From: JANXSG01 sp038203935
GTDB lineage: Bacteria; Armatimonadota; Chthonomonadetes; Chthonomonadales; Chthonomonadaceae
Reading direction: 5' to 3'
Length of the DNA stretch: 19,300 nucleotides
NCBI GenBank assembly: GCA_038203935.1
Contig: JBBRDM010000103.1
Location: 1-19,300, forward strand
The position numbers were made by a program, and so were the translations under genes. Numbering within the stretch: the stretch's first letter is position 1; every line of letters begins with the position of its first letter. The notes beneath the pieces are model-generated. The model was not told the origin of the DNA, did no database searches, and saw only the letters and a list, made by a program, of their open reading frames with translations. This document shows, piece after piece, positions 1 through 6,236 of this stretch.

Positions 1-1
1 T

Positions 2-214
2 TTGAAAACACTCAATAGTAATGATAATGGAGGGATATTGCTCCTCAATGACTATCCTGGCACTGCAAAAGCTTTGCCTCAAATTATTGAATCGCTTCAA
101 AAGCAGGGTTATAAGTTCGTAACCATATCCGAGATGATATCGCATCTGCCTCCAAAACCTGCGGATAAAGTGCGACAATTTTTAGTCCGATCTGCTTCTG
201 CGAATACCCAATGA
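2..214 (+). CDS. polysaccharide deacetylase (NodB-type), C-terminal fragment
   Basis: The frame is open from the left edge, so this is the 3' end of a longer gene; the first visible TTG is probably internal. The 70 visible residues have the look of the end of a NodB-fold polysaccharide deacetylase: a buried strand GGILLLND, then ALPQIIESLQKQGYKF and FVTISEM, which matches the family's closing strand-helix-strand. These enzymes remove acetyl groups from peptidoglycan, chitin or exopolysaccharide, usually outside the cytoplasm. In the family this strand normally carries the LxH motif (LLHD), whose His is catalytic. Here it is Asn (codon at 47-49), so the protein may be inactive, or the site may have diverged. 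About 14 residues of polar tail follow the domain. Family assignment is fairly safe; activity and substrate cannot be judged from the fragment. Confidence 0.7.
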   Translation: MKTLNSNDNGGILLLNDYPGTAKALPQIIESLQKQGYKFVTISEMISHLPPKPADKVRQFLVRSASANTQ

Positions 215-247
215 TACTTAGGCCGTTGAAATCTAACATGGGATTTA

Positions 248-277
248 CTGAAAATATTATTAAACACCTGATATAAT
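248..277 (+). promoter_or_regulatory. probable housekeeping promoter for the ECF sigma operon
   Basis: A perfect TATAAT lies at 272-277, preceded by TG one base upstream (extended -10). A -35 like CTGAAA (248-253, 4 of 6 matches) stands 18 bases away. It is about 80 bases upstream of the sigma-factor start. Predicted by eye only. Confidence 0.5.
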
Positions 278-306
278 TCATGGAATATAGCAGCATTGAA
301 AATCAG

Positions 307-333
307 GGAACTATCTTTTGAAACGGTTCCGTA
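307..333 (+). promoter_or_regulatory. candidate ECF-type (autoregulatory) promoter
   Basis: GGAACT (307-312) followed after 15 bases by TCCGTA (328-333) resembles the GGAAC / TC-CGTA architecture used by many ECF sigma factors. It would start transcription only a few bases before the Shine-Dalgarno GGAGG at 343-347. ECF genes often drive their own promoter, but this is a single match by eye. Confidence 0.35.
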
Positions 334-356
334 ACTATTTGTGGAGGTAAGTCAGC

Positions 357-944
357 ATGGATTTCGCGCGGCTTTTTACATCCGCAGCCCGAAATGATAA
401 ACGTGAGTTTGATGATCTGGTCCATCGCTGCCACAGGCAGGCGTACAATGTCGCCTATCGCCTGACCGGGAACCATGCAGATGCGGATGATCTCACTCAA
501 GAATCATTTCTTCGTGCTTACCGCTTCTTTGATCGTTACAATAGAGATATGCCTTTTGAAAACTGGCTCTACCGGATTATGTCCAGAGTTTTCATTGATG
601 AATTGCGCAAGCGTCCAAAATTCAAAACCCAGTCATTTGATGCCCCTTATTCCGCTGGCCCGGGTGAAAACGATATACAGCTTGAACTGCCGGATTCCAC
701 CTGCGACCCTTCAGAGATTATGATGACAAACTCTCTGGATGAGTGTCTTCAAAATGCATTGAATGAACTGCCCAATGAATTTCGTATTGCCGTGATTCTC
801 GCAGATATCGAAGGGCTTTCCTATGAAGAGATTGCAGAAACCATGAACTGCTCTCTCGGAACTGTGCGATCGAGGCTTCACAGAGGCAGGAAACTACTTC
901 GACAAAAAGTCTCTCCGCAATTTAGAGATAGCAGCAGGAATTAG
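357..944 (+). CDS. ECF-family RNA polymerase sigma factor
   Basis: The product directs RNA polymerase to a stress regulon. It has 195 residues, normal for an ECF factor carrying only regions 2 and 4. Region 2 spans about residues 17-88, with DADDLTQESFLRAYR (2.1/2.2) and FENWLYRIMSRVFIDELRK (2.3/2.4, melting and -10 recognition). After an acidic linker (about 100-125), region 4 runs about 126-182, with ALNELP, GLSYEEIAETMNCSLGTVRSRLHRGR forming the -35-binding helix-turn-helix (written here in parts: GLSYEEIAET and TVRSRLHRGR are the key pieces). The ATG at 357 has GGAGG nine bases upstream. It is followed 38 bases later by an anti-sigma gene, then by htrA, the layout of RpoE/RseA/MucD-type envelope stress operons. 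Fold and class are certain; the exact ECF subgroup and its stimulus are not. Confidence 0.95.
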   Translation: MDFARLFTSAARNDKREFDDLVHRCHRQAYNVAYRLTGNHADADDLTQESFLRAYRFFDRYNRDMPFENWLYRIMSRVFIDELRKRPKFKTQSFDAPYSAGPGENDIQLELPDSTCDPSEIMMTNSLDECLQNALNELPNEFRIAVILADIEGLSYEEIAETMNCSLGTVRSRLHRGRKLLRQKVSPQFRDSSRN

Positions 945-982
945 AACTATGTACCAGTCAATCAAATTAATGGAGACCGAAC

Positions 983-1603
983 GTGAACTGTAGAAAAGTG
1001 AGCAGCAGCTTATCTGCTTATATCGACGGTGAACTCGCCGGTGTCGAACATCGTATGATCTTTGATCATCTCTCCCTCTGTGAAACTTGCTCGGCTGAAT
1101 ATGAAGGCCTCCTGAATATGAAACGTATGGTTTCTATGCTGAAAATTCGGGAACCTCATGAAACACTTCCTTTAACCATTATCAGCCGTATAGAAGAAGA
1201 GCAGAATCTAAATATCTCCTGGCTGCAGTATCAGTTTATGACATTGCGCGAAGCGGTTCTGAGACCAGCATCTCCATCTCAGATTTCGCTAGGATTGAGC
1301 GCTGCAGTGGTCTGTATTGCTTTGTTGGCAAGTATCAATCGACCGCACGAAAAGATTGAATGGAGCGCTCTTCATACTGGTGGAATCGCATCTCTAGATT
1401 CCTCTTCTCAAACTCTGGCTCAGATGGAATCACCTCTCAATCTTCCGTTGCAATTCGCGCAGCCGGCAGCATTCAGCGGAATAACTTACAGTGAAACTAT
1501 TCCTGGATTTCAGCCCGTCATTCGTCCATTGCAAAGCAGAAATAATGCTCGCAATCCCATGCAGCAAAATCTTCCAAATCAACTTTTCCCGCCAAATCGA
1601 TGA
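983..1603 (+). CDS. membrane-anchored zinc-finger (zf-HC2) anti-sigma factor
   Basis: The product should bind and silence the sigma factor encoded just upstream, holding it at the cytoplasmic membrane until a signal releases it. The N-terminal zinc-binding anti-sigma domain shows C3, then H29-x3-C33-x2-C36 within DHLSLCETCSAEY. The sigma-binding helices occupy roughly residues 1-75. One hydrophobic segment follows at about 101-118 (ISLGLSAAVVCIALLAS), leaving an extracytoplasmic C-terminus of about 88 residues rich in Gln, Asn, Ser and Pro. The start is GTG at 983, chosen because GGAG (972-975) stands seven bases away. Release could be by redox change at the CxxC/His site or by regulated proteolysis; the sequence does not decide. 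Role is well supported by domain and neighbourhood. Confidence 0.9.
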   Translation: MNCRKVSSSLSAYIDGELAGVEHRMIFDHLSLCETCSAEYEGLLNMKRMVSMLKIREPHETLPLTIISRIEEEQNLNISWLQYQFMTLREAVLRPASPSQISLGLSAAVVCIALLASINRPHEKIEWSALHTGGIASLDSSSQTLAQMESPLNLPLQFAQPAAFSGITYSETIPGFQPVIRPLQSRNNARNPMQQNLPNQLFPPNR

Positions 1604-1691
1604 AGATTTATATATATAGAGCAGTCATGTCCTTTTTACATGCAGGTATAATCACAATCGACTGATAATACTATGCATATCTCAGCCACCC

Positions 1692-1745
1692 TACTTCATT
1701 CCGCCATCAGCATTTAATTCGCTGATTGGATGAAGTATTTTTTTT
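1692..1745 (+). terminator. intrinsic terminator or attenuator before htrA
   Basis: Outer arms TACTTCAT (1692-1699) and ATGAAGTA (1730-1737) are perfectly complementary; inner arms ATCAGC (1706-1711) and GCTGAT (1721-1726) extend the stem. Eight T residues follow at 1738-1745. The structure has the full form of a Rho-independent terminator, yet it ends only 17 bases before the htrA start codon. Confidence 0.75.
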
Positions 1746-1762
1746 AAGAAAGATGGCAGGCT

Positions 1763-3238
1763 ATGCAGCAAAGTATTCCCATTTTGGTATCCCACACTTC
1801 ATTGATTCAGCAAATCCCCCTGAAACGTTTTGATTCGGACAAACTTCATATCAAAGCCAATTTAGCAGCAATATCGTTTCTGTTGCTTTCGTCCAATTTG
1901 ATGCCAATATATGCTGAAGAGACGCCTCCACCACCAGCAAAGTCGACTATCACCACTTTAACCAGCATGCAGGACGCTTTTGCAGCCATAGCAGAAGAAC
2001 TGGAGCCTGCTGTATGTACCGTTTTCAGCTCCCATGTTCCACGTGCATCCGATGGCGCCTCCAGATCGACACGAAGAAGATCGCCGGTAACAGGCTCTGG
2101 TGTGGTTATAAGCAAAGATGGCTGGATATTAACGAATGATCACGTTGTGGATGGAGCGGACCGTGTCACTGTGAAGCTTCATGATGGACGAGAGTTTATC
2201 GGCGAAGTCCGGCGAGACTATCACAGCGACCTGGCTCTCGTAAAAATATCTGCTGCTGTTCCTTTTGCAGCCGCCCGGCTGGGTGACTCAGACAAAATGA
2301 AAATCGGTCATTGGGCCATCGCAATTGGCAGCCCATACCGTTATGAAGGATCATTTTCTGTGGGTGTTGTGAGCAGTTTATACAGACGACAGGAAGTGTT
2401 CGATTTCAATTCGCCAAATCAGGGGCGTTTTTATCCCAATATGATTCAGACAGATGCGGCCATAAATCCTGGAAATTCAGGCGGGCCGCTCTGTAATATC
2501 AATGGAGAAGTAATTGGTATAAATACGACCATCGAAAGCGAAGCGGGCGGCAGTGTTGGCATCGGATTTGCTATTCCGATTAATTCCGCCAAGTTTGTGG
2601 TAAGCCAGCTCCTTGATAAGGGGCATGTCAGTTATGGATACCTCGGGGTGAGCCCCACTGATGTCACTCCCAAAATGGCTTCTGTTCTAAAAGTAGATCG
2701 CGGCGCATTAGTAGAAAGAGATCCTGAAGCATCGAGCCCGGGAGCGAAAGCCGGGCTTCAGGCGGGAGATGTGGTCACCTCCATAAATAGTCACATGGTT
2801 CGAAATGAACTGGATTTACGAACAATCGTAGCACATACGCTGCCAGGCACGACGGTGAAACTAAGTTATGTCCGGGATGGTATTCCAAACACTGTACACG
2901 TAACCATAGCGGAAGCCCAGGACATCCCGGTTGAGAAAACTCCCGCTCTTGGTGCCGCCCAGCTTGGAATAGAAGTTCAAAACTTAAATGATAAACTCGC
3001 AGATCAGATCAAAGTCCCTCAAAAGCTGATCGGGGTTGCAGTAAAAGCAATCGATCCGGATTCTGATGCCGCAGATAAAATTATGGTTGGCGCTGTGATT
3101 CTGAAAATTAACGATACTGAGGTGCCAAGTGTGCAGGCGTTTCAATCGGTGGTAGCAGGCTTGAAGTCAGGAGATTTGATACGTATAAGGTTTCAAGTTG
3201 GGAAAGATAGACGGTTCGCGCTGGTCACTGTCAACTGA
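1763..3238 (+). CDS. htrA: HtrA/DegP-family periplasmic serine protease with two PDZ domains
   Basis: A trypsin-fold protease/chaperone that degrades misfolded envelope proteins. The hydrophobic stretch at about residues 33-50, ending in YAEE, is a signal peptide or anchor after an unusually long, basic N-terminal region. The protease domain covers about 65-285. The catalytic triad is visible: H127 in LTNDHVV, D156 in HSDLALV, S239 in NPGNSGGPL. PDZ1 spans about 290-385 (YGYLGVSP, AGLQAGDVVTSIN) and PDZ2 about 398-491, so 491 residues fits a DegP/MucD-type enzyme. The start ATG has only a weak Shine-Dalgarno site (GGCAGG). A terminator-like hairpin sits directly upstream, so expression may depend on readthrough from the sigma operon or on a promoter inside 1604-1690, where TATAAT occurs at 1647-1652 without a good -35. 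It is a likely target of the adjacent ECF factor. Confidence 0.95.
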   Translation: MQQSIPILVSHTSLIQQIPLKRFDSDKLHIKANLAAISFLLLSSNLMPIYAEETPPPPAKSTITTLTSMQDAFAAIAEELEPAVCTVFSSHVPRASDGASRSTRRRSPVTGSGVVISKDGWILTNDHVVDGADRVTVKLHDGREFIGEVRRDYHSDLALVKISAAVPFAAARLGDSDKMKIGHWAIAIGSPYRYEGSFSVGVVSSLYRRQEVFDFNSPNQGRFYPNMIQTDAAINPGNSGGPLCNINGEVIGINTTIESEAGGSVGIGFAIPINSAKFVVSQLLDKGHVSYGYLGVSPTDVTPKMASVLKVDRGALVERDPEASSPGAKAGLQAGDVVTSINSHMVRNELDLRTIVAHTLPGTTVKLSYVRDGIPNTVHVTIAEAQDIPVEKTPALGAAQLGIEVQNLNDKLADQIKVPQKLIGVAVKAIDPDSDAADKIMVGAVILKINDTEVPSVQAFQSVVAGLKSGDLIRIRFQVGKDRRFALVTVN

Positions 3239-3241
3239 ACT

Positions 3242-3310
3242 AATTACATCTCACTCTGATCCGCTATTATATCATAATTCGCTTGGCACGGACCAGGGTG
3301 AGGTGTAATT
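3242..3310. repeat. long imperfect inverted repeat (hairpin) in a convergent gap
   Basis: Arms 3242-3258 and 3294-3310 pair over 17 positions, 15 Watson-Crick and 2 G-U. After one mismatch TCCG (3260-3263) pairs with CGGA (3289-3292), leaving an AT-rich loop of about 25 bases. It begins three bases after the htrA stop and lies between convergent genes, so it may end transcripts or protect their 3' ends. Neither side has a T-tract. Confidence 0.65.
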
Positions 3311-3374
3311 CTCCTATAGCTGCACACATGAAATCCATTAAATGTTTTAGATGGGATAAACTATGTGCTGCCTG

Positions 3375-3617
3375 CTAACGCTCCCGGTAGGCTAGTCTCA
3401 ACTTTTCAATAAGAAAAAGAATTTGTTCCAGATGAAATTCCTGTGCGTGTAAATCTCGCAATGCTTCTGCGCGCTCCAGCCCTGCAAGATTATCATCGAT
3501 GGCAAACCAGAGAATTTCACATCGTTCCGTAGCAATACGAATATCTTCTCCCAGGTTTCGGTACGTCTCCTCACAAATTAGTATCGCTTCTCGAACTCTG
3601 CTGGCTCCGGTTAACAT
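3375..3617 (-). CDS. small hypothetical helical protein (80 aa)
   Basis: I do not recognise this protein. It is predicted to be almost entirely alpha-helical and soluble: no signal peptide or membrane segment, many Glu/Arg/Leu residues in heptad-like spacing (ATERCEILWFAID, then LERAEALRDLHAQEF and LEQILFLIEKLRLAYRER). A short coiled-coil or helical hairpin, perhaps a partner protein, would fit. The ATG at 3617 is preceded on the minus strand by AAAGG at nine bases. It lies 75 bases downstream of the ABC ATPase gene in the same direction and may be the last gene of that operon. It has two Cys (15 and 33) of no obvious motif. The region ends before the hairpin at 3242-3310. The gene call rests on length, ribosome site and context; a spurious frame remains possible. 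Confidence 0.5.
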   Translation of the reverse strand: MLTGASRVREAILICEETYRNLGEDIRIATERCEILWFAIDDNLAGLERAEALRDLHAQEFHLEQILFLIEKLRLAYRER

Positions 3618-3692
3618 TATTACTGACCTTTCAAAATATTACGGTACAGTGATAATCGGCGTGAATGCACTTATTCATGAGTATAAAGGATA

Positions 3693-4607
3693 TCAATTTC
3701 CTTCAATTATTCTCACAAAGAGCTCTTCCAGAGTCTCTTTACGAGGAATCAGCGACACCAATTTAGCCCCATTTTGAACAATGACTCTCGCAAGTTCCGG
3801 TATGTCCGCTTCAGTTTTAACCCAGGCAGTAAATTTCGTCAGAGGTACAGTTTCGAGAGTTAACTTGGAAGTGATCCCTCGGATTGCAGCCATAGCGGTG
3901 TCATTTAGATCGTACGCCTCTACTTCCACCGAGGACGTGAAAGCTAAAAGTTCATCCATAGACCCCTGCGCAGCAATTTTACCCCGTTTTATGATCGCTA
4001 CTCGGTCACAAGTCATCTCGATTTCTGAAAGAAGATGTGAATTCAACAGAACAGTTCTGCCCTGATCTCGAAGTTCGGTTACTATATCCCGAACATCTCT
4101 GCGTCCAATGGGGTCTAACGCTGAAGTTGGTTCATCCAGAATAACGAGGTCAGGCTCATGCAAAATCGCCTGTGCGAGTCCCACACGCTGCTGCATCCCC
4201 TTCGAAAACTCCTGAATTTTCGATCGCGATCTATCTGCCAGCCCCACCCTTTCGAGTACTTCCGGAACTCTTCTGGCTAGTAATTCACTGCTCATTCCGT
4301 AAAGTTTGCCATGCATACGCAGGAACTCTGCAGCAGTCAGAAAGTCGTGGAACTGAAATTTTTCGGGCAGGAACCCTACCCGTCTTCTTACTTCCACATC
4401 GCCGACCTGTTTACCAAGAAGACTTGCTGAACCAGATGTAGGGCGAATATTACCCAGTAGCATATTGATAGTGGTAGTTTTACCAGCGCCATTGGGACCT
4501 AAAAATCCGAAAACTGTCCCAGCTGGAACCTCAAGATCAAGGCCTTGTACGGCATTAAAATGGCGATAAGACTTGCTGAGGCCCGCTGTTTGAATGGCTA
4601 ATTCCAA
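3693..4607 (-). CDS. ABC transporter ATP-binding protein (ABC-2/CcmA-like)
   Basis: A cytoplasmic ATPase subunit that would power a separate membrane permease. Motifs in order: Walker A GPNGAGKT (37-44), signature FSKGMQQR (134-141; canonical LSGGQ replaced by FSKGM, as is common in the drug/ABC-2 export branch), Walker B LVILDE (154-159), D-loop SALD (162-165) and H-loop H191. Residues about 225-304 form the C-terminal extension (DUF4162-like) typical of ABC-2 exporters such as those related to NatA or CcmA; 304 residues is the normal size. The start is TTG at 4607, supported by CGGGAG six bases upstream. It begins 13 bases after the stop of the secreted CBM9-like gene, so the two are probably translated from one message. 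No permease gene is visible on either side, which is unusual. Substrate is unknown. Confidence 0.92.
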   Translation of the reverse strand: MELAIQTAGLSKSYRHFNAVQGLDLEVPAGTVFGFLGPNGAGKTTTINMLLGNIRPTSGSASLLGKQVGDVEVRRRVGFLPEKFQFHDFLTAAEFLRMHGKLYGMSSELLARRVPEVLERVGLADRSRSKIQEFSKGMQQRVGLAQAILHEPDLVILDEPTSALDPIGRRDVRDIVTELRDQGRTVLLNSHLLSEIEMTCDRVAIIKRGKIAAQGSMDELLAFTSSVEVEAYDLNDTAMAAIRGITSKLTLETVPLTKFTAWVKTEADIPELARVIVQNGAKLVSLIPRKETLEELFVRIIEGN

Positions 4608-4620
4608 GAAATTCTCCCGA

Positions 4621-6153
4621 TCAAGGTTTTGCTTCAGTCTGGGCTGGAGCAGCTGGGGCTGCTGGTTTCGTTGGCGCAGTCGATTCGGTACGCACTACCT
4701 GCACAGAGTGCCTTAGTTTCCAGGATCTCCCGTGCCAGGTAACGCTTGCTTCCACAGGATAGTCGCCTGCCTGCGTGGTTGATGGCAGTTTGAAGGTGTA
4801 GCGTATTATTTTGTGGGCATCTTCCCTGTCGATATGCACGCCACGTTTTGCGCCGCCTTGAAGCTCCCAGCCCGCTGGGAATAGCGTGAGATCGGCATCA
4901 CCGTTGAAGCTGTTCGGAACCGCGCTGAATATATCGAGCAGAACGTTAACTTTGGTAGGGCCAAGGATCGCAACTGGCTGGGGATCGCTGGAGATTTGCG
5001 CTTGTATGGGTTCCACCACAGTAAAAGTTGCTGCCGCTTGAACCAGTCGGCCTCCGCCAATATCCACGCTGACCAGCAGCGAATAGGTTCCGGGCACGAG
5101 GGATGTTGGAAGCTGTGTTTTGTAAGTTAGTTTGAGTGTTTTTAAGGACGGAAGCGAGGGCACGTTCACATCACGGATGCTGTTAACTGCATTGACAGAA
5201 TTCCCCTGACCAGACCATGAGACATTTCGTATTGGGATGACGGAATCGGTCTGATTTAGAAGTTCCAGGGTAGCAAAAAGTGTCTGCCCTGCAATGCACT
5301 TGTTGTCCGAAATGGATAGTTTGGGATTGATACCCGGTACCGACTGAAGAACGGCATCCACCAGAGTTGCATCCAGCAGCAGGTGCGGTTCGAATGGCTG
5401 AGTCGGAACGTATGATGACGCTGGGCCAGGAGGCATGAATTCAGCTCGAATCCCAAGTGTCGCACCGGATCGAAGCACCAGGCTGGCCATATTCTTGGGA
5501 ATTGCTACCTCAACTACCTGCGTTCCATTCGTAATTTTTGAAGCCATAAGAATGGCCTTAGTATCTATGACCCTATCATTCCATGCAGGAGCATCCTTAC
5601 TATTCGCCGCATCCAAAAGTCGCGTTACGATCTGAGTTCCGCTCGTTTCACCTACATTTCCTATCACCAGTTCGAGATTATCCGCGCTGCGAAGCCATCC
5701 ATCTCCCCCACTGTCGACATCGAATAAAATGGTAGCCGGCTGATCAGTTCTTGCTGCCAGATAGAGATAGTTATCGTCCCAATTGCAGTAAAACGTGCCC
5801 TTTATTGGGCCATCGTTGACCGTGTAAAAAGGGTCCCATTCTCCATCACTAAGAACACCATCGATTTGAACGGTTCTTCTAAGTCGATGCGGTTCCGTCG
5901 CGTATTTTGGCCGTTCTCGCAGGTTGATCGTAGGCGCTGTTCCGCTTCCGGGAGGCTGTGCAATTGCAGGATGATCTGGAGGGGCTACAGGAGTTACCGC
6001 TGGCATTTCCGTTTTATCCTGTGCGTGAAGTGCAATCGGATTAAATAGCAATAGTGGAAGAGCAGCAAGTGCGAAAGGTATATATTTTCTGGTTTTATTC
6101 ATTAATCTTAATTGTGGAAAAGCAGCAGTCAATCGTACATTTAGTGGCAACAA
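4621..6153 (-). CDS. secreted CBM9-like / Ig-like domain protein
   Basis: The protein is exported: a basic stretch NKTRK and hydrophobic run (about 24-42) end in LHAQD, a plausible signal-peptidase site after A44. A Pro-rich linker (about 50-75) leads to a beta-sandwich resembling carbohydrate-binding module family 9, recognised from VQIDGVLSDGEWDPF (about 95-109) and WDDNYLYLAART (125-136). From about residue 275 come two or three Ig-like beta domains with PGTYSLLVSVDIGGG and AGDYPVEASVTWHG, then a Pro/Ala-rich tail (about 489-510). No catalytic motif is seen, so a binding or structural role at the cell surface is likely. The TTG start is favoured by a strong GGGAGG seven bases upstream; an internal ATG at 6102 would give a more normal signal peptide but has a poor ribosome site. 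It heads an operon with the ABC ATPase. Confidence 0.75.
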   Translation of the reverse strand: MLPLNVRLTAAFPQLRLMNKTRKYIPFALAALPLLLFNPIALHAQDKTEMPAVTPVAPPDHPAIAQPPGSGTAPTINLRERPKYATEPHRLRRTVQIDGVLSDGEWDPFYTVNDGPIKGTFYCNWDDNYLYLAARTDQPATILFDVDSGGDGWLRSADNLELVIGNVGETSGTQIVTRLLDAANSKDAPAWNDRVIDTKAILMASKITNGTQVVEVAIPKNMASLVLRSGATLGIRAEFMPPGPASSYVPTQPFEPHLLLDATLVDAVLQSVPGINPKLSISDNKCIAGQTLFATLELLNQTDSVIPIRNVSWSGQGNSVNAVNSIRDVNVPSLPSLKTLKLTYKTQLPTSLVPGTYSLLVSVDIGGGRLVQAAATFTVVEPIQAQISSDPQPVAILGPTKVNVLLDIFSAVPNSFNGDADLTLFPAGWELQGGAKRGVHIDREDAHKIIRYTFKLPSTTQAGDYPVEASVTWHGRSWKLRHSVQVVRTESTAPTKPAAPAAPAQTEAKP

Positions 6154-6160
6154 AGTTAAA

Positions 6161-6166
6161 CCTCCC
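6161..6166 (-). promoter_or_regulatory. Shine-Dalgarno site deciding a TTG start
   Basis: GGGAGG on the minus strand lies seven bases before the TTG at 6153 and supports that start over the internal ATG at 6102, which is preceded only by a weak TAAGA. Confidence 0.7.
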
Positions 6167-6184
6167 TATAGTTAGCGCCAGCCT

Positions 6185-6214
6185 AATCTAACACTTTTCT
6201 TTGTTCGATGTCAA
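6185..6214 (-). promoter_or_regulatory. housekeeping promoter for the CBM9-like/ABC operon
   Basis: On the minus strand a perfect TTGACA (6209-6214) is followed by an 18-base spacer and TAGATT (6185-6190), which has TG one base upstream (extended -10). Transcription would begin near 6178, about 25 bases before the TTG start. The promoter lies entirely between the end of the ceramidase-like gene (6237) and the operon. Confidence 0.65.
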
Positions 6215-6236
6215 GTTTTGTGGATATTCGTTCTAT

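Noticed and set aside
3499..3777. 92-codon plus-strand frame opposite the small helical gene and the ABC gene end
   Set aside because: It overlaps the ABC ATPase end and the better-supported 80-residue minus-strand gene; no ribosome site.
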